Origin: an uncultured Rhodocyclaceae bacterium
GTDB taxonomy: Bacteria; Pseudomonadota; Gammaproteobacteria; Burkholderiales; Rhodocyclaceae
Assembly: GCA_907163225.1 (NCBI GenBank)
Contig: OU015322.1
Span: 1,527,001-1,591,000, forward strand
Reading direction: 5' to 3'
DNA: 64,000 nt
This document shows positions 47,972 to 60,608 of this stretch, piece after piece. Every line of letters begins with the position of its first letter. Position 1 is the stretch's first letter. Position numbers and translations under genes: made by a program. The notes under the pieces are model-generated. The model was not told the origin of the DNA, searched no databases, and saw nothing but the letters and a program-made list of their open reading frames with translations.

Positions 47972-48496
47972 ATGAAAACCCGTCCCGACCAGACCTACCA
48001 GGCCGTCGTCGCCGCCCCCGGTTTCTGCTTGGGCGTGCAGTGCGACAACGACGAAATCACCGGCATCGACTTCCTCGAACCGCGCCCGGAACAAGCGCCG
48101 ACCACCCCGCTCGCCGCCGAAGCCGTGCGCCAGCTCAAGGCCTACATCGCTGACCCCGGCTTCACCTTCGGCCTGCCGCTGCGCCCGGCCGGCACGACCT
48201 TCCAGCGTCGCGTCTGGGCGCAAATTTCAGCCATCCCAACCGGCCAGACCGACACCTACGGTCAACTGGCAAAAAGCCTCAAAAACGCAGCCCGCGCCGT
48301 CGGCCAGGCTTGTGGCGCCAACCCGTATCCGGTCGTCGTCCCCTGTCACCGAGTCGTCGCCACCGGCGGCGCGGGTGACAAAAAACTCGGCGGCTTTGCT
48401 CGCGAACGCGGCGGCTTCCTGCTCGACGTCAAGCGCTGGCTACTGACGCACGAAAACAAGCAATTTGACCTCGCCCCCACTCGCCAGCCCGGCTGA
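47972..48496 (+). CDS. ogt: Methylated-DNA--protein-cysteine methyltransferase (Ogt/AGT)
   Basis: This 174-residue suicide repair protein removes alkyl groups from O6-alkylguanine and O4-alkylthymine. The acceptor cysteine is in VVVPCHRVVATGG (PCHRV). The helix-turn-helix region lies around TDTYGQLAKSLKNAARAVGQAC, and the KLGGFARERGGFLLDVKRWLL end is normal for a single-domain form. An AGGCACC-type site precedes the start. Its 3' end overlaps the xerD start by 32 bp. Confidence 0.93.
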   Translation: MKTRPDQTYQAVVAAPGFCLGVQCDNDEITGIDFLEPRPEQAPTTPLAAEAVRQLKAYIADPGFTFGLPLRPAGTTFQRRVWAQISAIPTGQTDTYGQLAKSLKNAARAVGQACGANPYPVVVPCHRVVATGGAGDKKLGGFARERGGFLLDVKRWLLTHENKQFDLAPTRQPG

Positions 48497-49382
48497 TCTC
48501 GCCGAAATCGACAATTTCTGCGATGCCCTGTGGCTGGAAGACGGGCTGGCCAAGGCGACGCTGGACAGCTATCGCTCCGATCTCGGCCGCCTTGCCCTTT
48601 GGCTGGCTGAAAATGCACCCGAGCCGCTGCTCGACCTCCGCGAAACGACGCTGACCGCCTTCATCGCCCACCTATCGAAACACACCCGCGCCACTTCGCA
48701 GGCCCGCTACCTCTCCACGCTGCGCCGCTTTTACCGCTGGCAGGTCGGCCGCGGCCGCATCGTCACTGACCCGACCCTCAAGCTGGCCAACCCGAGCCGC
48801 CCGTCGCGCCTGCCCAAAGTGATGTCGGAAAAACAGGTCGAAGCCCTGCTCGACGCCCCCGACCTCGACACCCCGCTCGGCCTGCGCGACCGCGCCATGC
48901 TCGAAACCATCTACGCCACCGGCCTGCGCGTCTCGGAACTGGTCGGCCTGCGGCTGCACGAAATCAGCCTGGCCGACGGCGTATTGCGCGCCCTAGGCAA
49001 AGGCAGCAAGGAGCGCCTCGTGCCGCTCGGCCAGCTCGCCATCGAATGGATCCAGCGCTACCTCAACGAAGCGCGGCCGGACATCCTGAACGGGCAGCAG
49101 AGCGATGATCTGTTCGTCACGACACGCGGCAGCGGCATGACCCGCCAGGCGTTCTGGCACATCATCAAGCGTTACGCGCTGATCGCCGGCATCGCGCCTA
49201 ACAAGCTGTCGCCGCACGTGCTGCGCCACGCCTTTGCCACCCACCTGCTCAACCACGGCGCCGACCTGCGCGTCGTCCAGCTTCTGCTCGGCCACGCCGA
49301 CATCTCGACGACGCAGATCTATACCCACGTTGCCCGCGAACGGCTCAAGACGCTGCACGCGGTTCATCACCCGCGCGGCTGA
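48465..49382 (+). CDS. xerD: Tyrosine recombinase XerD
   Basis: This 305-residue recombinase has the N-terminal SAM-like core-binding domain (about 8-95). The catalytic domain carries R in [15 protein letters not shown] in [12 protein letters not shown], the HxxR box in [15 protein letters not shown] in [17 protein letters not shown], and the nucleophile Y in that same block. With XerC it resolves chromosome dimers at dif during division. The best start is a TTG that overlaps ogt; no ATG fits the N-terminal domain. Confidence 0.94.
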   Translation: MTSPPLASPADLAEIDNFCDALWLEDGLAKATLDSYRSDLGRLALWLAENAPEPLLDLRETTLTAFIAHLSKHTRATSQARYLSTLRRFYRWQVGRGRIVTDPTLKLANPSRPSRLPKVMSEKQVEALLDAPDLDTPLGLRDRAMLETIYATGLRVSELVGLRLHEISLADGVLRALGKGSKERLVPLGQLAIEWIQRYLNEARPDILNGQQSDDLFVTTRGSGMTRQAFWHIIKRYALIAGIAPNKLSPHVLRHAFATHLLNHGADLRVVQLLLGHADISTTQIYTHVARERLKTLHAVHHPRG

Positions 49383-49391
49383 GAGAAAATC

Positions 49392-49589
49392 ATGTTGTCA
49401 CCACGCTGCAGCCGGTGCGCTCACCATTTCATCACCCACGAACTGCCATTCCGCTATGGCTGCCGTGTCCTCGATTTCAAAAGCACACGCCCGCCCGAGC
49501 TCGATGTGATCTCCTCCTCGGGCGAGGCCTGCCTGTATTTTCAGCCGAAGGCTCCCGCCAATCCGCACCCGGCGCGGGATGTAAAATAA
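49392..49589 (+). CDS. Small cysteine-containing protein, probable zinc binder
   Basis: The 65 residues begin [31 protein letters not shown]. The pattern CxxCxHHF..H...YGC..F..K...P.....SSGEACLYF is one I have seen in small betaproteobacterial proteins of unknown function. The cysteines and histidines suggest zinc binding. It starts 9 bp after the xerD stop and is probably cotranscribed with it. Confidence 0.75.
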   Translation: MLSPRCSRCAHHFITHELPFRYGCRVLDFKSTRPPELDVISSSGEACLYFQPKAPANPHPARDVK

Positions 49590-49616
49590 AACGCGAATCC
49601 TGAAAGTCCCCGCGCC

Positions 49617-50108
49617 ATGAGCAAACCCGAACACGCCCCCGAAACGCAAGCCACCAAGTTCCTCAAAGCGAACAAGGTGGCGTTTTCAACCCACCTCTAT
49701 GCCTACGAAGAGCATGGCGGCACCAAGGTCTCGGCCCGCGAACTGAATGTCGACGAACATGCGGTCGTCAAAACGCTGGTTTTTGAAGACGAAAATGCCA
49801 AGCCGCTGATCGTATTGATGCACGGCGACTGCAAGGTCTCGACCAAGGAGTTGGCCCGGCAAATCGGCTGCAAGAAGGTTGAACCATGCAAGCCGGAAGT
49901 CGCCAACCGCCACACCGGTTTTCTGGTCGGTGGCACCAGCCCGTTCGGCACCAAGAAGGCGATGCCGGTGAATATCGAGAAGAGCATTCTCGATCTGCCG
50001 CTGATCTACATCAACGGCGGCCGGCGCGGCTTTCTGGTCGGCGTCCATCCGCACGACATCGTGCGCACGCTGAATCCGAAGGTGGTCGAGGCGGCGCTCA
50101 AGGGGTGA
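49617..50108 (+). CDS. ybaK: Cys-tRNA(Pro)/Cys-tRNA(Cys) deacylase YbaK
   Basis: This 163-residue protein is a free-standing INS-superfamily editing domain that hydrolyses mischarged Cys-tRNA(Pro). The YbaK/EbsC motifs are KTLVFEDENAKPLIVLMHGD, the catalytic-lysine region GCKKVEPCKPEVA, and TGFLVGGTSPFGTKKAMPV. It has the usual full length (about 155-165). It lies close behind the xerD and small zinc-protein genes and converges on folB. Confidence 0.93.
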   Translation: MSKPEHAPETQATKFLKANKVAFSTHLYAYEEHGGTKVSARELNVDEHAVVKTLVFEDENAKPLIVLMHGDCKVSTKELARQIGCKKVEPCKPEVANRHTGFLVGGTSPFGTKKAMPVNIEKSILDLPLIYINGGRRGFLVGVHPHDIVRTLNPKVVEAALKG

Positions 50109-50129
50109 ACGACGCCGCTTAAGCGCTTT

Positions 50130-50165
50130 CTGCGGTCAACCGGGGAAAACGGCCAAAAATGAAAT
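50130..50165 (+). repeat. Dispersed GGTCAACCGG repeat, copy between ybaK and folB
   Basis: CTGCGGTCAACCGGGGAAAAC with the GGCCAAAAATGAAA tail. The tail ends three bases before the folB stop codon region, in a convergent gap. Confidence 0.75.
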
Positions 50166-50168
50166 CGC

Positions 50169-50519
50169 TCAGAGCGAGCGTTCGATGATGACGCCAACGC
50201 GCTTGACGCCCGGCATCATGCCCAGCTTGGCCACCGAAACCTTCACCCAGTGCACGGCAAAGGTTTCCAGCACGTAGCTTGCCACATGCTCGGCCAGCGC
50301 TTCGATCAGGTTGAAATGCACGGCGGCCAGGTCAGCCCGCAGGCGGTCAACGACGACCGAATAATCAACCGTATCGCGAATATCGTCGCTGGCCCCGGCC
50401 GAGGCCGTCGACACGCCGATCTGCAGTGAAATTTCGACCGTCTGCGGCATGGCCTTCTCGCGCGGATAGATGCCTATCCAGGTTTCGGCGCGCAGTTCTT
50501 CGAGGAAAATGATGTCCAT
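50169..50519 (-). CDS. folB: Dihydroneopterin aldolase
   Basis: The 116 residues start at MDIIFLEELRAETWIGIYPREK. This enzyme cleaves dihydroneopterin in folate synthesis. The block IGIYPREKAMPQTVEISLQI carries the substrate-binding glutamate-region residues, and TVDYSVVVDRLRADL, FNLIEALAEHVASYVLE and VSVAKLGMMPGVKRVGVIIER complete the T-fold subunit. The length is normal. A longer in-frame upstream extension runs into plsY and is not real. It is divergent from plsY with 66 bp between. Confidence 0.94.
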   Translation of the reverse strand: MDIIFLEELRAETWIGIYPREKAMPQTVEISLQIGVSTASAGASDDIRDTVDYSVVVDRLRADLAAVHFNLIEALAEHVASYVLETFAVHWVKVSVAKLGMMPGVKRVGVIIERSL

Positions 50520-50585
50520 GGCGTGGTCGGCCGCAGCAGCGGTGTAAAATTTGGCGCGATTGTACCTCAGCGATAAAAACGACCC

Positions 50586-51182
50586 ATGCAAATAGCCCTC
50601 GCCCTTGTTTCCGCCTACCTGCTTGGCTCCGTTCCCTTCGCCATGATTTCCTCGAAGCTCTTCGGCCTGGCCGACCCGCGCACCTACGGCTCGGGCAACC
50701 CGGGCGCCACCAACGTGCTGCGCAGCGGCAACAAGAAGGCGGCGTTGTTCACGCTGATCGGCGATGCCCTGAAAGGTGCTGTCGCCATCATCGTCGCGCG
50801 CCAATTCGGTTTCAGCGACACCGTCATCGCCCTCGTCGCGCTGGCAGTCTTCCTCGGCCACCTTTACCCTATTTTCCTCAAGTTCAAAGGCGGCAAGGGC
50901 GTCGCCACCGCCGCCGGCGTGCTGCTCGCCCTCGACCCCGTGCTCGGCCTGGCCGTCGCCGCAACCTGGGTGCTCGTCGCCTACGTTTCGCGCTACTCGT
51001 CGCTGGCCGCGCTCATTGCCGGCGCAGCCGCGCCGTTCTACGCGGCGCTGATGCACGGCGCGACCAACCAGACCATCGTCGTCGGCATCCTCGGCATGGC
51101 GCTCATCGGCAAGCATTGGCAAAACATCCAGCGCCTCATGGCCGGGCAGGAAACGAAGATCGGTGGCAAGAAAAAAGCCTGA
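50586..51182 (+). CDS. plsY: Acyl-phosphate glycerol-3-phosphate acyltransferase
   Basis: This 198-residue inner-membrane enzyme makes lysophosphatidic acid from acyl phosphate (first step of phospholipid synthesis in the PlsX/PlsY route). It has five TM helices and the three active-site motifs, visible as GSGNPGATNVLR, FLKFKGGKGVATAAGV and a later HGATNQT loop region. A basic tail (GGKKKA) ends the protein. It has a tight intrinsic terminator and is divergent from folB. Confidence 0.95.
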   Translation: MQIALALVSAYLLGSVPFAMISSKLFGLADPRTYGSGNPGATNVLRSGNKKAALFTLIGDALKGAVAIIVARQFGFSDTVIALVALAVFLGHLYPIFLKFKGGKGVATAAGVLLALDPVLGLAVAATWVLVAYVSRYSSLAALIAGAAAPFYAALMHGATNQTIVVGILGMALIGKHWQNIQRLMAGQETKIGGKKKA

Positions 51183-51202
51183 ACCAGGCAGCCCCACAAA
51201 CC

Positions 51203-51226
51203 ATGCCGGTTCGCCGGCATTTTTTT
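51203..51226 (+). terminator. Intrinsic terminator of plsY
   Basis: ATGCCGG-TTCG-CCGGCAT followed by seven Ts. This is a textbook UUCG tetraloop terminator. Confidence 0.95.
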
Positions 51227-51236
51227 CGCCTGCGCG

Positions 51237-51273
51237 ATAGCAAAAGCCAATCCACCATATTCGATCAATCGAT
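51237..51273 (+). promoter_or_regulatory. Possible OxyR operator upstream of katG
   Basis: ATAG-N7-CAAT-N7-ATTC-N7-CGAT keeps the four tetrads and 7-bp spacing of OxyR sites (consensus ATAG-N7-CTAT twice), with 12 of 16 tetrad bases matching. It directly abuts a candidate -35 at 51273. Confidence 0.4.
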
Positions 51274-51302
51274 TGGATCAATACCCATACGCTCCCTACA
51301 CT
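51273..51302 (+). promoter_or_regulatory. Possible katG promoter
   Basis: TTGGAT (51273-51278), 18 bp, TACACT (51297-51302). Weak consensus, consistent with activator dependence on the site just upstream. Confidence 0.4.
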
Positions 51303-51347
51303 GAGCTCATCAGGTCATTGCGACCTTGAAACTATCAGGAGGCCAAC

Positions 51348-51440
51348 ATGATTTCAGATTTCATTGATCGCTGGTTCGACGAGTTGTCGGCCTGGGAACT
51401 GTGCGTCGACATCCTGGCCACCCTGCCCGACAATTTTTAA
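51348..51440 (+). CDS. Small ORF (30 codons) upstream of katG, possible leader peptide
   Basis: ATG at 51348 is preceded by a near-perfect AGGAGG site with ideal spacing and ends at a TAA at 51438-51440. The peptide MISDFIDRWFDELSAWELCV plus ten more residues is acidic and aromatic-rich. It ends 30 bp before the katG start. The strong ribosome site argues that it is translated. A regulatory leader or a small protein are both possible. I know of no named family. Confidence 0.55.
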   Translation: MISDFIDRWFDELSAWELCVDILATLPDNF

Positions 51441-53645
<2,205 letters not shown>

Positions 53646-53679
53646 AGGAAGGCGGCCACCCGCCGCGTGTAAACTCGCC

Positions 53680-53710
53680 CCCGGCGTGCCACTAAAATCG
53701 GCACGCCGGG
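53680..53710. terminator. Strong hairpin between katG and tpx
   Basis: The 11-bp stem CCCGGCGTGCC/GGCACGCCGGG has a 9-base loop, lies 35 bp after the katG stop and has no T run. It may end katG transcripts or modulate read-through into tpx. Confidence 0.5.
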
Positions 53711-53771
53711 AACCAAGCGCAAACCCGTCCCTCAAAGCGCAACCTATAACCTCGAATCAATGGAGCAAACG

Positions 53772-54269
53772 ATGTCCCAAGTCACCCTCGGCGGCAACCC
53801 GATCACCGTCAACGGCACCTTCCCACAAAAGGGTTCTACCGCCCCGACCTTCTCGCTGGTCGCCAAGGACCTCTCGGATGTCGCCCTGGCCAGCTTCGCC
53901 GGCAAGCGCAAGATCCTCAACATTTTCCCGAGTATCGACACGCCGACCTGCGCCACCTCCGTCCGCCAGTTCAACGCCAAGGCCAGCGGACTGCCGAATA
54001 CCGTCGTCCTCTGCATCTCGGCCGACCTGCCTTTCGCCCAGGCCCGTTTCTGCGGCGCCGAAGGTCTGGATAACGTCGTCACCCTGTCCACGTTGCGCGG
54101 CCGCGAATTCATCGAAGCCTACGGCGTCGCAATCAGCAGCGGCCCGCTGGTCGGCCTGACCGCCCGCGCCGTCGTCGTTATCGACGAAAACGACAAGGTC
54201 ATCCACAGCCAACTGGTCGGCGAAATCAAGGACGAACCCGATTACGCAGCAGCACTCGCTGCACTCTGA
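53772..54269 (+). CDS. tpx: Thiol peroxidase Tpx
   Basis: The 165 residues start at [20 protein letters not shown], with GGAG seven bases upstream. This atypical 2-Cys peroxiredoxin has its peroxidatic cysteine in [12 protein letters not shown] (about residue 60) and its resolving cysteine in ARFCGAEG (about residue 94). It reduces lipid and alkyl hydroperoxides using thioredoxin, likely in the cytosol or periplasmic face. Its position after katG makes a peroxide-defence block. Confidence 0.95.
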   Translation: MSQVTLGGNPITVNGTFPQKGSTAPTFSLVAKDLSDVALASFAGKRKILNIFPSIDTPTCATSVRQFNAKASGLPNTVVLCISADLPFAQARFCGAEGLDNVVTLSTLRGREFIEAYGVAISSGPLVGLTARAVVVIDENDKVIHSQLVGEIKDEPDYAAALAAL

Positions 54270-54384
54270 TTGGATGAATTTCCGGCCGCCCGGGCCAACC
54301 CGGCGGTCGGGCAGCAATTAAACGCCTGACACGGGATGGCCAATACCATCACAACAAGGGAAGGCTGTCCGGGAAACCGGGCTT

Positions 54385-54420
54385 GCTGCGGTCAACCAGA
54401 AAAAACGGCCAAAATTGAAA
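54385..54420 (+). repeat. Dispersed GGTCAACCGG repeat, copy between tpx and tsaD
   Basis: TGCTGCGGTCAACCAGAAAAAAC-type core (one change) with the GGCCAAAATTGAAA tail, ending just before the tsaD stop codon in a convergent gap. Confidence 0.75.
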
Positions 54421-54424
54421 TGCG

Positions 54425-55456
54425 TTATTTGGCGCCGGACGACATTTCCATCAGAGGCCAGCGCGGCTGGATGGCAAAAGCACCGGCCGGCTTGGCTGGC
54501 GTGCCAGCCTGAAGGCGCAGGCAACCGGCCAGGGCGATCATCGCCCCGTTATCGGTGCAGAACTCCAGTTCCGGGTAATAAACCTCGAAACGCTTGCGTC
54601 GCGCCTCGTCATTCAGCGTCGTGCGCAGTTGCTTGTTGGCCCCCACGCCACCAGCCACCACCAGTTGCTTGAGGCCGGTCTGTTTCATCGCCTTCAGTGA
54701 CTTCTTGACCAGCACCTCGACGATGGCCCCCTGAAAAGCCCTCGCCGCGTCGGCCTTGAATGCATCGCTCATGTCGTCGGCGTGCTCGCGGACCAGCGTC
54801 AGCACGGCCGTCTTCAGGCCGGAAAAACTGAAACTCAAATCACCCGAATGCAGCATCGGCCGTGGCAATTCATACACGCCCGGCGTACCCAGCTCAGCCA
54901 GCTTCGATAGCAAGGCACCACCGGGATACGGCAGGCCGAGCAGCTTGGCGCTCTTGTCGAAAGCCTCGCCGGCGGCATCATCGAGCGTTTCGCCGAGCAA
55001 TTCGTACTCGCCGACGCCGGTCACCCGCATCAATTGCGTATGACCGCCGGAGACCAGCAGTGCCACGAACGGAAAGGTCGGCGGGGTGCTCGACAGCAAG
55101 GGCGACAGCAAATGCCCTTCGAGGTGATGCACCGGAATGGTCGGCTTGTCGATGGCCAGCGCCAATGCCTCGGCAAAAGCGCAGCCGACGAGCAAAGCCC
55201 CGGCCAGACCAGGGCCGCGCGTATAGGCCACGGCATCGACATCATCCAGCGAGCGATTGCCCTGCGCCAGCGCCTCGCGCAGCAGGGGCACGACGCGCCG
55301 AATATGGTCGCGTGAGGCCAATTCCGGCACCACGCCGCCGTACTCGGCATGCATCGCCACCTGCGAATGAAGGGTGTGCGCCAGCAAGCCGGCTTCGCTG
55401 TCGTAGAGCGCAATACCGGTTTCGTCGCAGGAGGATTCAATGCCAAGTACTAACAT
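54425..55456 (-). CDS. tsaD: tRNA N6-adenosine threonylcarbamoyltransferase subunit TsaD
   Basis: The 343 residues start at [19 protein letters not shown]; an upstream in-frame ATG would lie in the divergent promoter. TsaD installs t6A at position 37 of ANN-decoding tRNAs with TsaB, TsaE and TsaC. It has an ASKHA fold with metal ligands in [12 protein letters not shown], nucleotide block [11 protein letters not shown], and [12 protein letters not shown]. The C-terminal [16 protein letters not shown] and [12 protein letters not shown] are conserved. It is divergent from the rpsU operon, a well-kept proteobacterial order. Confidence 0.96.
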   Translation of the reverse strand: MLVLGIESSCDETGIALYDSEAGLLAHTLHSQVAMHAEYGGVVPELASRDHIRRVVPLLREALAQGNRSLDDVDAVAYTRGPGLAGALLVGCAFAEALALAIDKPTIPVHHLEGHLLSPLLSSTPPTFPFVALLVSGGHTQLMRVTGVGEYELLGETLDDAAGEAFDKSAKLLGLPYPGGALLSKLAELGTPGVYELPRPMLHSGDLSFSFSGLKTAVLTLVREHADDMSDAFKADAARAFQGAIVEVLVKKSLKAMKQTGLKQLVVAGGVGANKQLRTTLNDEARRKRFEVYYPELEFCTDNGAMIALAGCLRLQAGTPAKPAGAFAIQPRWPLMEMSSGAK

Positions 55457-55473
55457 GGCGCGGATTTTAACAC

Positions 55474-55503
55474 TTGGAGCGATATGGTTTTTTCGCATAT
55501 ACT
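55474..55503 (+). promoter_or_regulatory. Promoter of the rpsU operon
   Basis: TTGGAG (55474-55479), 18 bp, TATACT (55498-55503), about 92 bp before the rpsU start, leaving a leader that may carry regulation. Confidence 0.5.
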
Positions 55504-55594
55504 GCTCGGCTACCCGCAAAATCTGCGGAACAATTATTGCGCGCACTGCCGTTCACTTGACCTGGCAGGCGCCTTACGGAAGGGGGTGATTTAT

Positions 55595-55807
55595 ATGCCA
55601 AACGTTCGTGTCAAGGAAAATGAGCCGTTCGAAGTTGCTATCCGCCGCTTCAAGCGCACCGTCGAGAAGACTGGTCTGCTGACCGAGCTGCGCGCCCGTG
55701 AGTTTTACGAAAAGCCCACCGCCGAGCGCAAGCGTAAGGCTGCCGCTGCTGTCAAACGCCAGCACAAGCGCCTCCGTAGCCTGACCCTGCCGCCGAAACT
55801 TTTCTAA
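55595..55807 (+). CDS. rpsU: 30S ribosomal protein S21
   Basis: The 70 residues from the ATG at 55595 (GGGGGTGAT upstream) are highly basic: [20 protein letters not shown] and [15 protein letters not shown]. This small subunit protein helps start-site recognition on the 30S. An intrinsic terminator follows, as in other rpsU-dnaG-rpoD operons, where it sets more S21 than primase and sigma. Confidence 0.96.
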   Translation: MPNVRVKENEPFEVAIRRFKRTVEKTGLLTELRAREFYEKPTAERKRKAAAAVKRQHKRLRSLTLPPKLF

Positions 55808-55832
55808 TCAGAAAAATTTCGCCGCACAAAAG

Positions 55833-55864
55833 AGCCGCCAGCCTCAACAGCCGGCGGCTTTTTT
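55833..55864 (+). terminator. Attenuating terminator between rpsU and yqeY-dnaG-rpoD
   Basis: AGCCGCC/GGCGGCT stem with a T run, in the position of the classic T1 terminator that reduces read-through into dnaG and rpoD. Confidence 0.85.
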
Positions 55865-55889
55865 CTTTGAATTTCCGAAAAGAAAAGCC

Positions 55890-56336
55890 ATGAGCCTCAA
55901 AGTACGCATCACCGAAGACATGAAATCGGCCATGAAGGCCAAGGAAACCGCCAAGCTGAGCGCGATTCGTCTGCTGCTCGCCGCCATCAAGCAAAAGGAA
56001 GTCGACGAGCGCGTCGAACTCGATGAAGCCGCGGTCAGCGCGGTTATCGAAAAACTGGTCAAACAACGCAAGGACAGCGTCACTCAATACGAAGCCGCGA
56101 ACCGTCAGGATCTGGCCGATATCGAGAAAGCCGAAATCGCCATTCTTGCCGCCTATCTGCCGGAAAAAATGAGCGCCGAAGATACCGCCGCAGCCGTTGC
56201 TGCCGCCGTCGCCGAAACCGGTGCCAAAGGCCCGGCCGACATGGGCAAGCTGATGGCCGTCCTCAAGCCGCAACTCGCCGGCAAGGCCGACATGGCCGAA
56301 GTCTCCAAACTGGTCAAGGCTGCACTGGCCGGCTAA
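55890..56336 (+). CDS. yqeY: GatB/YqeY domain protein
   Basis: This 148-residue protein is of the YqeY family, with an N-terminal KVRITEDMKSAMKAKETAKLSAIRLLLAAI and a C-terminal half like the tail domain of GatB (LAAYLPEKMSAEDTAAAV, GPADMGKLMAVLKPQLAGKADMAEVSKLVK). The family may bind tRNA, but the free-standing role is unclear. It is the second gene of the rpsU operon; its stop is 6 bp before dnaG. Confidence 0.92.
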   Translation: MSLKVRITEDMKSAMKAKETAKLSAIRLLLAAIKQKEVDERVELDEAAVSAVIEKLVKQRKDSVTQYEAANRQDLADIEKAEIAILAAYLPEKMSAEDTAAAVAAAVAETGAKGPADMGKLMAVLKPQLAGKADMAEVSKLVKAALAG

Positions 56337-56342
56337 TCCCGC

Positions 56343-58082
<1,740 letters not shown>

Positions 58083-58128
58083 GTTGTGGTAAAATCTACG
58101 GTTTTCTCGAATTCTATGGATCGTGTTC

Positions 58129-60102
58129 ATGGCTAAGGCAAAAGACCCCGTGAAAGAAGCACCGAAGGCTCGCATCAGCAAAGCCAAGGAAAAAGCTGCC
58201 GAAAAGGCGCTGCTTCAGGGACAGATGGCTGCTGAAACTCCGGAACCGCTTGACGCCGAAGCGCGCAAGATGCGCCTCAAGGCCCTGATCAAGCTTGGCA
58301 AGGAGCGCGGCTACCTGACCTACGCGGAAATCAACGACCACCTGCCGGATGACGTCGTCGATGCCGAGAGTATTGAAGCGATCATCTCGACCTTCAGTGA
58401 AATGAGCATCCAGGTCTTCGACGAAGCCCCGGCTGCCGAAGACATGCTGATGTCCGACACCGCTGCCGTGGCCGCCGATGACGAAGAAGTCGAAGCGCAA
58501 GCCGAGCAGGCGCTATCCACCGTCGACTCCGAATTTGGCCGCACGACCGATCCCGTCCGCATGTACATGCGTGAAATGGGCACGGTCGAACTCCTCACCC
58601 GCGAAGGCGAAATCGAGATCGCCAAGCGCATTGAGGAAGGCCTCAAGCACATGATCCAGGCGATTTCCGCCTGCCCGACCACGATCGTTGACATTCTCGA
58701 CATGGCCGCCAAGGTCGAAGCCGACGAAATGCGCATCGACGAACTGGTCGACGGCCTGATCGACCCGAACGCCGTCGAAGTCGTCGCCGCCCCCGAAATG
58801 CCGGAAGCGGATGAAGAGGACGCTGATGAGGAAGCAGACGACGACGAAGGTGGCGCAGGCGCCGCCACGGCTTCGCTGCTCCAGCTAAAGACAGATGCGC
58901 TTGAGCGCTTCAAGCTCATCAAGGGCATCCACGTCAAAATGCAAAAGCTGCTGCCGACCAAGGGCCCGCACGACAAGGCCTACGTCAAGCTGCAACAGCA
59001 GATTTCCGACGAATTGCTCAACATCCGCTTCACCTCGCGATCCATTGAGCGTCTGTGCGACAGCGTACGCGGCATGGTTGAAAACATCCGTCGCTGCGAA
59101 CGAAAAATCCAGCAAATCTGCGTCGACCGCGTCAAAATGCCGCGCCCGCACTTCATCCAGTCGTTCCCTGGCAAAGAAACCACGCTGGAATGGGTCGATA
59201 CCGAAATCGCTGCTGCCCCGAAAAACTATCTTGCCATCCTCACCCGCAGCGCGCCGGACATCAAGGATGAGCAGCGCAAATTGCTCGCCCTGCAAGACCG
59301 TATCGGTATTTCGCTAAAGGATCTCAAGGACATCAACAAGCAGATGTCCACCGGCGAAGCCAAGGCCCGCCGCGCCAAGCGCGAAATGACCGAGGCCAAC
59401 CTGCGTCTGGTCATCTCGATCGCCAAGAAATACACCAACCGTGGCCTGCAGTTCCTCGACCTGATCCAGGAAGGCAACATCGGCCTGATGAAGGCGGTGG
59501 ACAAATTCGAATACCGCCGTGGCTACAAGTTCTCAACCTACGCAACGTGGTGGATCCGTCAGGCCATCACCCGTTCCATCGCCGATCAGGCACGAACCAT
59601 CCGCATCCCGGTGCACATGATCGAAACGATCAACAAGATGAACCGGATCAGCCGCCAGATTCTGCAGGAAACGGGTGCCGAACCCGATCCTGCCACGCTG
59701 GCCAAGAAGATGGACATGCCGGAAGACAAGATCCGCAAGATCATGAAGATTTCCAAGGAGCCGATCTCCATGGAAACCCCGATCGGCGACGATGACGACT
59801 CCCATCTTGGCGACTTCATTGAAGATGGCGCCACCCTGGCCCCGGCTGATGCAGCGATGTATTCCAGCCTGCGCGGCGTCACTAAGGAAATCCTCGACAC
59901 CCTGACGACGCGGGAAGCCAAGGTTCTGCGCATGCGCTTCGGTATCGAGATGAACACCGATCACACGCTGGAAGAGGTTGGCAAGCAGTTCGACGTTACC
60001 CGCGAACGCATCCGTCAGATCGAAGCCAAGGCACTGCGCAAACTGCGTCACCCAACCCGTTCCGACAAGCTGCGCAGCTTCATCGACACCAATAGCAACT
60101 AA
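58129..60102 (+). CDS. rpoD: RNA polymerase sigma-70 factor RpoD
   Basis: The 657 residues start at the ATG at 58129; a GTG two codons earlier is possible. Region 1.1 is present at the N-terminus ([23 protein letters not shown]). The non-conserved region contains a very acidic stretch ([20 protein letters not shown]). Region 2 has [26 protein letters not shown] and [18 protein letters not shown], and region 4.2 has [20 protein letters not shown]. It is the primary vegetative sigma factor and the last gene of the rpsU-yqeY-dnaG-rpoD operon. Confidence 0.98.
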   Translation: MAKAKDPVKEAPKARISKAKEKAAEKALLQGQMAAETPEPLDAEARKMRLKALIKLGKERGYLTYAEINDHLPDDVVDAESIEAIISTFSEMSIQVFDEAPAAEDMLMSDTAAVAADDEEVEAQAEQALSTVDSEFGRTTDPVRMYMREMGTVELLTREGEIEIAKRIEEGLKHMIQAISACPTTIVDILDMAAKVEADEMRIDELVDGLIDPNAVEVVAAPEMPEADEEDADEEADDDEGGAGAATASLLQLKTDALERFKLIKGIHVKMQKLLPTKGPHDKAYVKLQQQISDELLNIRFTSRSIERLCDSVRGMVENIRRCERKIQQICVDRVKMPRPHFIQSFPGKETTLEWVDTEIAAAPKNYLAILTRSAPDIKDEQRKLLALQDRIGISLKDLKDINKQMSTGEAKARRAKREMTEANLRLVISIAKKYTNRGLQFLDLIQEGNIGLMKAVDKFEYRRGYKFSTYATWWIRQAITRSIADQARTIRIPVHMIETINKMNRISRQILQETGAEPDPATLAKKMDMPEDKIRKIMKISKEPISMETPIGDDDDSHLGDFIEDGATLAPADAAMYSSLRGVTKEILDTLTTREAKVLRMRFGIEMNTDHTLEEVGKQFDVTRERIRQIEAKALRKLRHPTRSDKLRSFIDTNSN

Positions 60103-60108
60103 GTTTCC

Positions 60109-60185
60109 GGGCCTGTAGCTCAGTTGGTTAGAGCAGAGGACTCATAATCCTTTGGTCCACGGTTCAAGTCCGTGCAGGCCCACCA
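60109..60185 (+). tRNA. tRNA-Ile (CAU anticodon, lysidine-modified type)
   Basis: A 77-nt tRNA with CCA encoded. The acceptor GGGCCTG pairs with CAGGCCC. The anticodon loop CTCATAA, anticodon CAT at 60143-60145, closes a 5-bp stem. The T arm has GTTCAAGTC. A CAU anticodon with GACTCATAATC and no initiator G-C anticodon stem fits tRNA-Ile2 (read as AUA after lysidine modification by TilS) better than tRNA-Met. Confidence 0.9.
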
Positions 60186-60201
60186 AATCATCAAGCCCTG
60201 T

Positions 60202-60223
60202 GGCCAATCCTTCGGGGTTGGCC
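60202..60223 (+). terminator. Terminator after the tRNA
   Basis: The stem GGCCAATCC/GGGTTGGCC closes a TTCG loop and is followed by CTTTGCTTTG. It probably ends the tRNA transcript. Confidence 0.6.
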
Positions 60224-60243
60224 CTTTGCTTTGAGGCAGTAAG

Positions 60244-60273
60244 CACTTCAAACGGAATTTTTGGTTTGAAGTG
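60244..60273. promoter_or_regulatory. Perfect 10-bp inverted repeat upstream of the winged-helix protein
   Basis: CACTTCAAAC and GTTTGAAGTG are separated by 10 bp and followed by GGCGGTTTATTTTTT. It could be an autoregulatory operator, or a terminator hairpin of read-through from the tRNA. Confidence 0.45.
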
Positions 60274-60312
60274 GCGGTTTATTTTTTGGCATTTCTCGAA
60301 AAGGTTCTCGAC

Positions 60313-60564
60313 ATGAACACCGAATCCATCCTCACCCACCTGAAAAAGCATGGCCAATTGCTCGACGCAGATATTGCAAAGGGCACGGGGATTGCCTTGG
60401 ACGATGTTCGTGTCTTGCTGAAGGAGTTGCAGGCAGAAAAGGCAATTTCGGTCTGCAGCATGACCACCTTCAAGGATGGCGTCCCAAGTGAGGGCATGTT
60501 CTGCCGGATCGCGGGCTACATGCCGTCAGCTGCCCCTGGCCGCAAACCGGGCGTCAAGACCTGA
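60313..60564 (+). CDS. Small winged-helix-like protein
   Basis: The 83 residues begin MNTESILTHLKKHGQLLDADIAKGTG. The pattern of a short helix, the recognition-helix-like LDADIAKGTGIALDDVRVLLKEL, and a wing (KAISVCSMTTFKDG) fits a minimal winged-helix DNA-binding domain. I do not recognise a named family. It probably acts as a regulator, with the inverted repeat 40 bp upstream as a possible target. Confidence 0.75.
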   Translation: MNTESILTHLKKHGQLLDADIAKGTGIALDDVRVLLKELQAEKAISVCSMTTFKDGVPSEGMFCRIAGYMPSAAPGRKPGVKT

Positions 60565-60608
60565 GAGCGCCTTCGGTCAAGTTGACCGAACTATCGCTGA
60601 CTCGCTGA

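Noticed and set aside
60109-60185. Elongator tRNA-Met
   Set aside because: The CAU anticodon fits both, but the loop context GACTCATAATC and overall sequence are those of lysidine-type tRNA-Ile.
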